From the NCBI GenBank assembly GCA_039649115.1, contig JBBWZQ010000038.1, forward strand, positions 1-22,607: a stretch of DNA of 22,607 bases, written 5' to 3'. The translations under genes and the position numbers were made by a program. A model generated the notes under the pieces. It ran no database searches, had not been told where the DNA came from, and saw only the letters and a list, made by a program, of their open reading frames with translations. This document shows positions 1 through 7,364 of this stretch, one piece after another (position 1 is the stretch's first letter; each line of letters begins with the position of its first letter). This stretch comes from DATEJJ01 sp039649115 (GTDB lineage Bacteria > Actinomycetota > Actinomycetes > Mycobacteriales > Micromonosporaceae).

Positions 1-716
1 TCCACGCGCAGGCCCGGCAGTGGCAGGATCCGGCGCAGCGAGTCCAGCAGCGTCTCGTCCCCGATGAACGCGGCGGCCGTGGTCGCGCTGCCGTCGGGCA
101 GCCGGTACCGCAGCCGCACCGGGACGACCGCCGCACCCGCGTCGATCGCCGCCTGGAACATGGCCGGCCGGAACGGGCCGGTGGCGCGGCCGCAGGACGT
201 GGTGCCCTCCGGGAAGACCGCCACCCGGTCGCCCGCGGCCAGCGCCTCGCGCACCGCGCCGACCGTCCGCGGCAGCACCCGCGGCCGGGTGCGGTCGACG
301 AAGACGGTGCCCACCAGCGCCGCGAAGCGGCCCACCACCGGCCAGTGCCGCACCTCCGCCTTCGCGACCAGGCACAGGTCGGCCGGTGCCGCCGCAGCCG
401 CGAGCATGACCAGAGTGTCCATCCAGGACACATGGTTGGCGACGAGCAGGGCCCGGCGCGCGCGCACCGTGCCGCGCACGGTGACCCGTACGCCCAGCGC
501 GCGCAGCGCGGCCCGGGCGAACCGGGCCAGTGCCCGGCGCCGTACCGGCCGTGCCGCCAGCGCGAGGGCGGGCAGGGTCAGCGCCGCGCCGAGCACCACG
601 GCGGCCAGCCGGAGCAGCCGCAACACGCGCACGGGTACGGGTACCGCGGTGTCCACGCAGGACGGTAGGCAGGCCGGGCCGCACGCGGAGCGGGGCTGCC
701 AGAGGTCGCCCGTCAT
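1..716 (-). CDS. olsA: OlsA/PlsC-type 1-acyl-glycerol-phosphate acyltransferase, 3' end outside window
   Basis: The 238 visible codons form a lysophospholipid acyltransferase of the PlsC family, a membrane-bound enzyme that transfers an acyl chain to a lyso-lipid. The catalytic block NHVSWMD (H95, D100) and the substrate-binding block FPEGT (about 168-172) are both intact. A hydrophobic segment at about residues 26-50 probably anchors it. The ATG at 714-716 overlaps the stop of the OlsB-like gene as ATGA, so translation is probably coupled. A PlsC homologue directly behind an OlsB homologue is the usual arrangement for ornithine lipid synthesis: OlsB makes lyso-ornithine lipid and OlsA adds the second, ester-linked acyl chain. 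That role is inferred from context; by sequence alone it could be a housekeeping PlsC. The C-terminus lies beyond base 1. Confidence 0.85.
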   Translation of the reverse strand, partial: MTGDLWQPRSACGPACLPSCVDTAVPVPVRVLRLLRLAAVVLGAALTLPALALAARPVRRRALARFARAALRALGVRVTVRGTVRARRALLVANHVSWMDTLVMLAAAAAPADLCLVAKAEVRHWPVVGRFAALVGTVFVDRTRPRVLPRTVGAVREALAAGDRVAVFPEGTTSCGRATGPFRPAMFQAAIDAGAAVVPVRLRYRLPDGSATTAAAFIGDETLLDSLRRILPLPGLRV

Positions 717-1462
717 GGCGCACCCGTGCCGAGGAAGTGCCGCAGGTACCGGGGATCGAGCCGGTGCATGCCCAGCAGCACGTACAGGTCGGCGCAGCCG
801 AAGTCGGGATCGTGGGCCGGTGCCCCGCACACCCAGGCGCCCAGCCGCAGGTACCCGCGCAGCAGCGGCGGCATCGCCACCCGCCCGGCGACCGGCTCCA
901 CCGGCTGCCACGGCACGCGCGGCAGCACCCGGTACTCGGCGGGCGAAAGGTGCTTGCGGTGCACCAGGTCCCAGACGGCGGCGGCCTGGGCACCGCCGTC
1001 GGCGAGCCCCACCGACGCGCAGCCGGCCAGCCAGCGGTACCCGCTCAGGTGCATGTAGCGGGCGATGCCGGCCCACATCAGGTTGATGACGGTGCCGTCC
1101 CGGTGTCCCGGGTGGACGCACGAGCGCCCGGCCTCGACCAGGTCGCCCGCGATCGGGGCGAGCGCGGACAGGTCGAACTCGGTGTCCGAGTAGCGCCGCG
1201 CGGACCGGCCGGGTGGCAGCATCCGGTAGGTGCCCACCACCTCGGCGCTGTGCTCGGCGACGACGATGAGGTGGTCGCACACCTCGTCGAACTCGTCCAC
1301 GTCGTGTCCCGGCACGGCGGTGTGCAACCGGGCGCCCAGTTCCTGGGCGAAGACCTGGTGGCGTAGTCGCGCGGCCGCCTGGATGTCGGCGCCGTCGACC
1401 GCGATGCGCAGCGTGTACCGCACGCCCGATGGGGCCGGCGCGGTGGTCGCGAGGAGCGTCAT
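713..1462 (-). CDS. olsB: OlsB-type L-ornithine N-alpha-acyltransferase (GNAT fold)
   Basis: This 249-residue protein has the layout of the OlsB/hemolysin-like acyltransferase family. An N-terminal RLRHQVFAQELGA segment lies at 32-44, and the core motif EAGRSCVHP at 110-118 is followed by a long helix. In this family the enzyme transfers a 3-hydroxyacyl group from acyl-ACP to the alpha-amino group of ornithine, the first step to ornithine lipids. The start ATG (1460-1462) overlaps the TGA of the upstream SGNH hydrolase as ATGA, and a purine-rich AAAAAGGGAG in the end of that gene serves as ribosome binding site. The next gene is OlsA-like, which strengthens the call. The substrate could be another amino acid, since the family is not strictly ornithine-specific on sequence alone. 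Confidence 0.8.
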   Translation of the reverse strand: MTLLATTAPAPSGVRYTLRIAVDGADIQAAARLRHQVFAQELGARLHTAVPGHDVDEFDEVCDHLIVVAEHSAEVVGTYRMLPPGRSARRYSDTEFDLSALAPIAGDLVEAGRSCVHPGHRDGTVINLMWAGIARYMHLSGYRWLAGCASVGLADGGAQAAAVWDLVHRKHLSPAEYRVLPRVPWQPVEPVAGRVAMPPLLRGYLRLGAWVCGAPAHDPDFGCADLYVLLGMHRLDPRYLRHFLGTGAP

Positions 1463-2289
1463 ACTCCCTTTTTAGGGTGCTTTGCTGCCGGCACCGTGAC
1501 CACGGCTGGATCCTCGCGTGGAATCTGCGTTAACGGTGGTGGTGCCCCGTTCCACCACTCCCGCAGCGCCATCGTGAACAGGTACGGCACGAGGTCGGTG
1601 GACCGGTCCAGCAGCCACCGGGTGCCCTTGGTCGCCATCCAGCGCACCTGGGCACGCCGGGTGGGCGGTGGGTTGCCCGGCTCGGGATCGGGCCGCTCGC
1701 CGCGCGGGAGCCCGTACCCGCCGAGCATCTCGTGATAGGCGCCCGCGATGAGCCGGTGCCCGCGCTCGCTCGGGTGCAGCCGGTCCACGCTCCACATGCG
1801 ACGGTCGTAGGTCTCGGGATGGCGGGCGGCGTCGAAGTGCACGGTACCGAAGCGGGCCGCGATCGCGTCGACGGCCGTGTTGATCGCCGCCACGCGGCGC
1901 GCCAGCGGCCGGGCCAGCGCGCCGGGCAGGCCGAACATCAGGCCGGGATCGGGCAGCCGCATGGTGAGCACCACGGCGCCGGCGGCCCGCAGCGCGCCGA
2001 CCGTGTGCTCGGTGGCCGCGGCGACGCGGGCCGGATCGAAGGTGCCGCGCAGCGTGTCGTTCACGCCCACCACGACGGCGGCCAGGTCCGGCCGCAACTC
2101 CAGCGCGCGGGGCAGCTGGCTGCGCTCCACATCGGCGGCCAGCGCACCGGGGGCCGCCAGGTTGTGGAAGCGCGGCGCGGTCAGCCCGGTGGCGAGCAGG
2201 GCCGCCCAGCCGCGCCAGGACCCGTCCGGCAGCGGATCGCCCAGCCCCACCGTGATGGAGTCCCCCAAGGCCACGAACACAGTCATCAT
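1459..2289 (-). CDS. SGNH/GDSL-family hydrolase
   Basis: A 276-residue SGNH hydrolase, an esterase or lipase fold that acts on acyl esters. All four blocks can be seen: GDSI with nucleophile S11, block II Gly at G48 (AAPG), GVND with N77, and DRLH with D169 and H172. There is no signal peptide, so it should act in the cytosol. The start ATG (2287-2289) overlaps the glycosyltransferase stop as ATGA; a second in-frame ATG follows immediately at 2286. A tail of about 90 residues after the catalytic domain has no motif I recognise. It lies between a glycosyltransferase and the OlsB-OlsA pair, so a lipid-ester substrate (for example deacylation during lipid remodelling) is likely but inferred. Confidence 0.88.
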   Translation of the reverse strand: MMTVFVALGDSITVGLGDPLPDGSWRGWAALLATGLTAPRFHNLAAPGALAADVERSQLPRALELRPDLAAVVVGVNDTLRGTFDPARVAAATEHTVGALRAAGAVVLTMRLPDPGLMFGLPGALARPLARRVAAINTAVDAIAARFGTVHFDAARHPETYDRRMWSVDRLHPSERGHRLIAGAYHEMLGGYGLPRGERPDPEPGNPPPTRRAQVRWMATKGTRWLLDRSTDLVPYLFTMALREWWNGAPPPLTQIPREDPAVVTVPAAKHPKKGV

Positions 2290-3461
2290 GCAGCAACCAC
2301 GGGGAGACGTTGGGGGTGCTCGCCTCCGCCAAGGACCGGCTCCGGCTGCGCTCCCCCGGGGACGGTTGGCAGGCCGTGTGCGGCGAGGAAGCCGGCGACG
2401 GCGGCCGGCCAGCCGAACTCCTCGGCGCGCTCGCGCGCCCGGCGCCTGCGGTCGGCCTCGGGCCACCCCAGCACCTCCCGCACGCCGTCGGCGAAGCGCT
2501 CGCCCGCGGCGCCGACGCCGGCCGGGCCGATCACCTCGGGCAGCGCGCTGTCCGCGCTGGCCACCACGGGCGTACCGCAGGCCAGCGCCTCCAGCGCGGC
2601 AAGCCCGAACGTCTCCACCGGGCCGGGTGCGAGGACCACGTCCGCGGTCGCCAGCAGGCTCGCCAGCGCGCCGCGGTCGCCGACGAAGCCGGTGAACACC
2701 ACCGGCAGCCCCGCCGCGCGCCGGGCCAGCCGGGCGCGCAGCGGCCCGTCCCCGGCGACCACGAGCACCGCCGGCACGCCGGCCGCGCACAGCCCCGCGA
2801 TCGCGGCCACCGAGCACTCCGGCTTCTTCTCCACCGACAGCCGTCCACAGTGGACGACCAGTGCCTCGCCGTCGCGGGCGTACCGGCGCCGCAGCGCGAG
2901 GCGGTACGCGGCCGGCGAGAACACGTCGAGGTCCACACCCAGCGGTACCCGCAGCAGGTTGCGCACGCCGATCCGCTCGAACTCCGCCGCGGCCCAGCCG
3001 GTGGTGCAGACGATCTGCTGGTAATGGCGTGCGGTGCGGGCGTTCAGCGCGTCGGCCAGCTTCCCCGTCCACGGCGCCCGGGCCGCCAGGCCCAGCAGGC
3101 CGGCCACGCTCTCGTGCGAGACCATCACCGCGGGTACCCCGCGCCGGCGCGCCCAGGCACCGGTCCAGCGCAGCGTGGTCCGGTCGGATACCTCCAGCCG
3201 GTCGGGCGCCAACTCGGTCAGCAGGGCGGACAGCCGGGCCCGGTTCAGCAGCACCCGGTACCCGCCGGAGAACGGCAGCACCGGGCCGGGCACGGTGATG
3301 ACGCGACCGTGCGGGGTCAGCTCGTCGCCGGCATGCCGCCCGGGTACCACGAGGACCGGCTCGTGCCCCGCCGCCAGGTACCCGCTGCCCAGCGCGCGCA
3401 TCGCCGTGCGCAGCCCGCCCGAGCGGGGTGCCACGAAGTTGGCCAGCCGTACGATGCGCAT
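2286..3461 (-). CDS. GT4-family glycosyltransferase (PimB/MgtA-like)
   Basis: A 391-residue retaining glycosyltransferase with the GT-B two-domain layout. The N-terminal Rossmann domain opens with a GGL loop (PRSGGLRTAM) for the acceptor side. The C-terminal nucleotide-sugar domain carries the EX7E motif at E283 and E291 in the segment VETFGLAALEAL. It resembles actinobacterial mannosyltransferases of the PimB'/MgtA type that glycosylate membrane lipids, but donor and acceptor cannot be read from sequence. I chose ATG 3461; a GTG two codons upstream (3467) is also possible, and neither has a strong Shine-Dalgarno. It overlaps the downstream SGNH hydrolase by 4 bases and lies about 67 bases after the HD gene, so it is probably in the same transcript. 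Within an ornithine-lipid operon it may make a glycolipid. Confidence 0.87.
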   Translation of the reverse strand: MRIVRLANFVAPRSGGLRTAMRALGSGYLAAGHEPVLVVPGRHAGDELTPHGRVITVPGPVLPFSGGYRVLLNRARLSALLTELAPDRLEVSDRTTLRWTGAWARRRGVPAVMVSHESVAGLLGLAARAPWTGKLADALNARTARHYQQIVCTTGWAAAEFERIGVRNLLRVPLGVDLDVFSPAAYRLALRRRYARDGEALVVHCGRLSVEKKPECSVAAIAGLCAAGVPAVLVVAGDGPLRARLARRAAGLPVVFTGFVGDRGALASLLATADVVLAPGPVETFGLAALEALACGTPVVASADSALPEVIGPAGVGAAGERFADGVREVLGWPEADRRRRARERAEEFGWPAAVAGFLAAHGLPTVPGGAQPEPVLGGGEHPQRLPVVAA

Positions 3462-3528
3462 GCGCACAAGGTCTGCCAGACGGCCGTGCGCGAGGCCACA
3501 ACCGGCTGACGTGTCGGCGAACGGTGGG

Positions 3529-4101
3529 TTATATCTCCGCCAGCGCCGCCGGGAGGCGCCGCTCGACCCGGTCGGCGACCGCCAGCAGGTACGGCCCGCG
3601 CAGGTGGTGCACCCGGGCCTGCACCGAGTCCGGGCCGTGCCGGGCGAGCATCTCCGCCATCCGCAGCCGGATCGGCAACCGCTGCCCGGCGGGCCCGACG
3701 CTCTGGTCCGCGTAGGTCAGCGCGTCGGAGACCGCGGACTTCTCGTCCGGGTGACCGTGCAGCGCGTCCAGCAAGCCCTGGGCCTGGGCCACGAAGCCGG
3801 CGCCGGAGTGGTGCGCGACCAGTCCCGCGACCCGCGCCGGCCAGCCCTGCCGCAGCAGGTACGCCGCGCCGTCGAGCGGGTGGAAGCCGGTCTCGTGCGC
3901 GATCGGGCTGTACCCGATGTCGTGCAGCCACGCGGAAACAAGCAATACGTCATGATCTGCCGGATTGACCGTCGCGGCCAGTTCTTCCGCCCGGCGCGCC
4001 ACCGCCACCGTGTGCCGCCACCGGTCGTCCAGACCGTCCAGCAGCATCTCGGCCAGGGTCCGCGCGACTGTGACGCGCCCACCGGCCACGACCGTGCCCA
4101 T
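3529..4101 (-). CDS. HD-domain phosphohydrolase
   Basis: A 190-residue HD-superfamily protein, a metal-dependent phosphohydrolase fold that cleaves phosphate esters such as (d)NTPs, cyclic nucleotides or inorganic phosphate donors. The metal ligands are in place: H30, the HD doublet H60-D61 (AWLHDIGY), further histidines at 74 and 97-98, and D132. It is a lone HD domain with no attached sensor or synthetase domain. No ribosome binding site is visible. A good -10/-35 pair ends so that +1 falls on ATG 4101, so I take it to be leaderless. A GTG at 4107 is the alternative start. It is the first gene of the lipid operon. Its substrate is unknown. Confidence 0.85.
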   Translation of the reverse strand: MGTVVAGGRVTVARTLAEMLLDGLDDRWRHTVAVARRAEELAATVNPADHDVLLVSAWLHDIGYSPIAHETGFHPLDGAAYLLRQGWPARVAGLVAHHSGAGFVAQAQGLLDALHGHPDEKSAVSDALTYADQSVGPAGQRLPIRLRMAEMLARHGPDSVQARVHHLRGPYLLAVADRVERRLPAALAEI

Positions 4102-4107
4102 GGCCAC

Positions 4108-4136
4108 ACGCTAGGGATGCGGCACCGGCGCGCCAA
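4108..4136 (-). promoter_or_regulatory. Promoter of the HD/lipid operon, probably leaderless
   Basis: On the minus strand TTGGCG (4136-4131) and TAGCGT (4113-4108) are separated by exactly 17 bases, a good match to the actinobacterial housekeeping pattern TTGNNN/TANNNT. Six bases separate the -10 from ATG 4101, so the expected +1 is the A of the start codon. Confidence 0.6.
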
Positions 4137-4149
4137 TGCCCGAGCGACC

Positions 4150-4183
4150 CTTCACAACAGAGTTCATGAAGTGTTCATCCCAC
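4150..4183 (+). promoter_or_regulatory. Candidate PHO box (PhoP-binding direct repeats)
   Basis: Two units, GTTCATG (4162-4168) and GTTCATC (4173-4179), are spaced 11 bases apart. This is the period and core of the Streptomyces PhoP repeat GTTCACC-N4. A weaker third unit, CTTCACA, lies at 4150-4156. The box sits 14 or more bases upstream of the -35 of the HD/lipid operon, a usual activator position. It also lies about 115 bases upstream of the plus-strand gene at 4299, so it could serve either side. Confidence 0.55.
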
Positions 4184-4226
4184 GACCCAGGAACCACCCC
4201 CGGTGGCAGCGGGTCGCCTGCGGATG

Positions 4227-4236
4227 GTTCCGGAAC
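4227..4236. repeat. Perfect palindrome GTTCCGGAAC, possible operator
   Basis: A 10-base perfect palindrome lies 62 bases upstream of the two-TM gene at 4299. In addition, GGAACCA (4190-4196) and TGGTTCC (4225-4231) form a 7-base inverted repeat across the same region. It may be an operator for the plus-strand gene. No regulator gene is adjacent. Confidence 0.25.
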
Positions 4237-4298
4237 GGAGGTGGCGCGGCGGCGTGCGGGGCTCCACTATGGGAGCAACCACGACCGTGAGGGAGCTC

Positions 4299-5345
4299 AT
4301 GACTCCGCTCAGTGACAGGAGTGCGCAGGCCGGCCGCGCGCGCCTGATCATCCGGATCCTCGTCACGACGGTGACGGGTGGCGTCACCTATCTCGTCAGC
4401 GCCGTGGTCCGGCAGCCGCCGGCGCAGTCGCTGATGCTCGCCGTCTTCGTCGGCGGCGTCGTGCTGGTCGTGCAGTTGCTCGCCGAGTTCGACGGCCGGG
4501 TGGTCGCGATGGAACGGGGCCAGGAGCGGCTCATCGCCGAGGTGCGGGACCTGCTGGCCGACAAGTTCTCCGCGGTGGGCGAGGCCACCGAGCTGTTCGG
4601 CCGGGTGGAGGTCTCCGCCCTGCGCGAGGACGTCATCCGGCTGGCGCGCAGTTCGCTGCGCATCGGCCAGCCGGCGCCGCCGCTGCTCGTGGAGTTGGCC
4701 CGTGCGCAGATCGACCGGGTCACCCACCTTCTCGACCAGGTGGGCAGCGGCTCGGTGGCCACCTACGACGGCGAGGACCGCGACTGGCTGCTCGCGCTGG
4801 CGTTCCATGTCAAGTCCACGCTGGACGCGATCAGCCGGGGCTCGGCGGGTCCGGACGGCCGCTTCGTCGACGAAGGGCTGTGGCGCACCGAGCTCGGCCA
4901 GCGCTACCTGGAGCTGCAGGTCCGCGCGCTGGGCGACGGGGTGCGGATCCGCCGCGTGTTCATCCTCGAACGGCCGGAACTCGCCGACGACCCGCTCTTC
5001 CGGGACATCTACGAAGAGCAGGAGGACCTGGGCATCGAGGTCCAGGCGGTGGACCTGCCCAGGATCCGGATCGCGGGCATCAACTTCGTGTCCGATTTCG
5101 TCCTCTTCGACGACGTGGTGAGCTACGAGCTCGCGATCTCTGTGCCGAAGGCGCGGCCGGCCACGCCGATGTACGTCGGGACGTCGCTGTTCCTGGATCC
5201 GGTGCGCATCGGCGAGCGGCGCCAGCGGTTCGACGCGCTGTGGCAACAATCCAGCAAGCTGCCGCGGCACCCTCAGATCGACTCGACCAGGTCGGCCACC
5301 GCGCTCGCGCAGCCCCAGGAGAGGCTGACCCCACCGCCGCCGTGA
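4299..5345 (+). CDS. Two-TM protein with HKD-less PLD-like C-terminal domain (paralogue A)
   Basis: A 348-residue protein with no family name I can give. Two hydrophobic segments (about 16-37 and 45-62) form a membrane hairpin, followed by a helical, possibly coiled stretch and a central region with GEDRDWLL. The C-terminal domain runs LGQRYLELQ, RIRRVFIL, DFVLFDDVVSYE, and ends near FDALW. That pattern looks like one PLD-like lobe, but the catalytic HxKxxxxD is absent, so it is probably a binding or sensor domain. The start at 4299 has GAGGGAG in front and aligns with its paralogue at 7361-8335 (about one third identical by eye, end to end); ATG 4269 and GTG 4203 are alternatives. Its last 73 bases are antisense to the end of the amino-acid oxidase gene, so the proline-rich tail is unlike the paralogue. 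Confidence 0.72.
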   Translation: MTPLSDRSAQAGRARLIIRILVTTVTGGVTYLVSAVVRQPPAQSLMLAVFVGGVVLVVQLLAEFDGRVVAMERGQERLIAEVRDLLADKFSAVGEATELFGRVEVSALREDVIRLARSSLRIGQPAPPLLVELARAQIDRVTHLLDQVGSGSVATYDGEDRDWLLALAFHVKSTLDAISRGSAGPDGRFVDEGLWRTELGQRYLELQVRALGDGVRIRRVFILERPELADDPLFRDIYEEQEDLGIEVQAVDLPRIRIAGINFVSDFVLFDDVVSYELAISVPKARPATPMYVGTSLFLDPVRIGERRQRFDALWQQSSKLPRHPQIDSTRSATALAQPQERLTPPPP

Positions 5346-6226
5346 CCGTAGTTGTGGATCAGATGGCGGCCGTACACGTCCTCGCGCTCGACCCGTACCT
5401 GCGACCGGGTCGGCCGGAACCCCACCCGGTGATCGATGATCCGGGCGCCGGCGAACGCCGGTTTGATCGACGCGCAGCGGCGCACGATCCGCTCGGCCAG
5501 CGCCGGGTCGTAGTCGACGTCCGTCCGCCCCTCGTGCGCGGTGCTGCCCAGCACCATCCGGTCGCCGTGCGGCAGGAAGTACGTCATCTCCTCGGCGTCT
5601 TCCGCGTCGGCGAAGAACTCGTCGACGCCGGGGTTGTCGACCACCACGAGTTGGCCGCGCACGGGCACGACGGCCGCGTCCGGTACCAGGTCGCGGGCGC
5701 CGCAGCCGGTGCAGTTGACCACGACGGGGAAGTCCCTGGTCGCGTCGTGGAGCGAGCCGATCACCGCCGGCTCGATCCGGATGCCCGCGTCGGTCGCGCG
5801 CTGCTCCAGGTAGTCGAGGTACACCGGCATGTCCACGATCGGGGCGGTGTACCGCCAGCCGGACCGGTACCCGGCCGGCAGGTCGCCGGGGGCCGAGGTG
5901 GTGAGATCGGGCAGGCCGTGCAGCCAGGACGGCGGATCCAGTCCGGTGCGCGACGCCTCCAGCCCGTACACCATCCGGACGCCCGTGCCGGCGTCGCGGG
6001 AGAGATCGGCGAACGTCGTCAGTGTCTCGTGGCTCCACTGACCCACCCGGTCGTGGCTGGCCACCACGGGTCCCCACAGGGCGCCGGCCGCGCAGGACGT
6101 CGTGCGCTGCGGCCGTTCCCGGGCCTGGACGAGCACCCGGTGCCCCCGGTCGGCCAGGCGTATCGCGGTGGTCAAGCCGGAAACGCCGGCGCCGACAATA
6201 AGGACGTCAATGTTCGTGGTGGCCAT
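5273..6226 (-). CDS. FAD-dependent D-amino-acid oxidase
   Basis: A 317-residue flavoprotein of the D-amino-acid oxidase family, which oxidises D-amino acids to imino acids and hydrogen peroxide. The FAD-binding GxGxxG lies at residues 12-17 (GAGVSG). The segment VRGQLVVV, the substrate-site block GFRPTRSQVRVERE (equivalent to the Arg that holds the carboxylate) and the HNYGHGGGG flavin loop near the C-terminus are all present. No ribosome binding site is seen, but TAGTCT lies 6 bases upstream of the ATG, so a leaderless mRNA is plausible. It diverges from the SCO2521-family gene and converges on paralogue A with a 73-base overlap. Glycine oxidase is the main alternative, but the HNYGHGG block favours DAAO. 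Whether it serves the neighbouring cassette is unclear. Confidence 0.86.
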   Translation of the reverse strand: MATTNIDVLIVGAGVSGLTTAIRLADRGHRVLVQARERPQRTTSCAAGALWGPVVASHDRVGQWSHETLTTFADLSRDAGTGVRMVYGLEASRTGLDPPSWLHGLPDLTTSAPGDLPAGYRSGWRYTAPIVDMPVYLDYLEQRATDAGIRIEPAVIGSLHDATRDFPVVVNCTGCGARDLVPDAAVVPVRGQLVVVDNPGVDEFFADAEDAEEMTYFLPHGDRMVLGSTAHEGRTDVDYDPALAERIVRRCASIKPAFAGARIIDHRVGFRPTRSQVRVEREDVYGRHLIHNYGHGGGGVSLSWGCASAVADLVESI

Positions 6227-6232
6227 TCTGTG

Positions 6233-6238
6233 AGACTA
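6233..6238 (-). promoter_or_regulatory. Candidate -10 of the D-amino-acid oxidase gene
   Basis: TAGTCT fits TANNNT and ends 6 bases before ATG 6226, giving +1 on the start codon. I see no good -35 at 17-18 bases, so this rests on the -10 and on the lack of a Shine-Dalgarno. Confidence 0.35.
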
Positions 6239-6332
6239 ACGTCCAATCAGTTGAGCGCGTATACGTCCTAGCCGGCGTGACACCATTCGATCAACCTTTT
6301 CCGCAAATTGGGCTGCGTATGCGGTGCTGACC

Positions 6333-6362
6333 TCGACAATCGACCGTCCATCGGTGGAGAAT
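6333..6362 (+). promoter_or_regulatory. Candidate promoter of the SCO2521-family operon
   Basis: TCGACA (6333-6338, 5 of 6 to TTGACA) is followed after 18 bases by GAGAAT (6357-6362, 4 of 6 to TATAAT). This would give a leader of about 50 bases before ATG 6417. The divergent intergenic region (6227-6416) is visibly richer in A and T than the genes around it. Confidence 0.35.
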
Positions 6363-6416
6363 AGGCGGTCGGAGTCCCCGCCAACGGTCCGCCGTTGCGT
6401 CAAACGCGGAGGTACT

Positions 6417-7364
6417 ATGTTGGCGCTTGGCGAGGTGCACACGGGCCTGCTCCAGAACTCGTCATCGCTGTCGAAGATTGACTCGGTACGCCTTCTTGAT
6501 CTCGTATTGGGGGAGCGGGTACGGGAGTCCGAGAGGCCCATTGACTATGTCGTGTCGCCGGAACGGCTCGTCGGGGTGGACTGCCCGCTCGCCACCTCCT
6601 CCCAGGCGCACGTGCGCGGCGTCGGTACGGTCGCCACCCGCACGACGATGACCGGCGGACACGTCCTGCAGGGCTCGGCGTACGCCTGGGTGCGGCCCAG
6701 CGCCAGCACGCACCGGCTCGCCTGGTCGCACTACCTCGGCCGGCCCGGCGTGGTGGAGACGATCGGCCGGGCCGACCCGCGGGACCTCGCCCGCGGGTTC
6801 GTCGAGCCCACCCAGCCGCTGCGCACGCTCGATCTCGGCGCCATCTGCGACCGGTCCCTGGACGACGTGCAGCGCTCGCCCGTACTGGATCGCAACATGT
6901 CGCTGAAGACCACCCGGACGCGGCTGCGCTGGGCCGCCGCCGCCGGCGGCCCGGACCTGGCGGGTACCGGCGGGACCGTCCAGTTCGCGGTCGAGTCGCC
7001 CACCCTGCGCACGCTGCGGCTGACTGTCGCCGCGGACGCCATGGCGGCCACCGTGGCCCTGTGTGAGGACCTGGCGCTGCACGACTGGCTGCTCACCACC
7101 CTGCTCGATATGATCGACCGCAATCTCACGTCCGGCGCGGGCGCACAGAGCTTCCAGCGCCTGCGCCCGGCCATCGACCACCTGCTGCACCTGTGGATGC
7201 CGGCGGCCCGCCTCGACCCGGCGGTGGCCGGAGTGTGGGAACGGATGGAGCACCGGCCCGGCTTCAGCCGGCAGTGGCACGCCTGCGTCGGCCGGATCAG
7301 GGACCAGGTCACGGTGAACGCGATCGCGGTGCTCAGCGGCGACCAGCGGGGTGCGGGCCGGTGA
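6417..7364 (+). CDS. SCO2521-family protein, function unknown
   Basis: A 315-residue protein that I recognise, from memory of family names, as the SCO2521 type of Streptomyces coelicolor. It has no signal peptide or membrane segment and no catalytic motif I can name. Segments that look conserved are the N-terminal LALGEVHTGLLQNS, a central RTRLRWAAA, the helical CEDLALHDWLLTTL, then RLRPAIDHLLHLWMPAARLDP and RPGFSRQW. ATG 6417 is preceded by GGAGG (6408-6412) at good spacing; an upstream in-frame start at 6324 lacks this. Its end overlaps the two-TM gene as GTGA, so the two are translationally coupled. It is the first gene of the plus-strand arm of the cassette whose other arm encodes the SCO2522-2525 types. 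Confidence 0.78.
   Translation: MLALGEVHTGLLQNSSSLSKIDSVRLLDLVLGERVRESERPIDYVVSPERLVGVDCPLATSSQAHVRGVGTVATRTTMTGGHVLQGSAYAWVRPSASTHRLAWSHYLGRPGVVETIGRADPRDLARGFVEPTQPLRTLDLGAICDRSLDDVQRSPVLDRNMSLKTTRTRLRWAAAAGGPDLAGTGGTVQFAVESPTLRTLRLTVAADAMAATVALCEDLALHDWLLTTLLDMIDRNLTSGAGAQSFQRLRPAIDHLLHLWMPAARLDPAVAGVWERMEHRPGFSRQWHACVGRIRDQVTVNAIAVLSGDQRGAGR

Noticed and set aside
4164..6077. A 637-codon minus-strand open frame
   Set aside because: It crosses two genes with clear family features in other frames and is of low-complexity composition.
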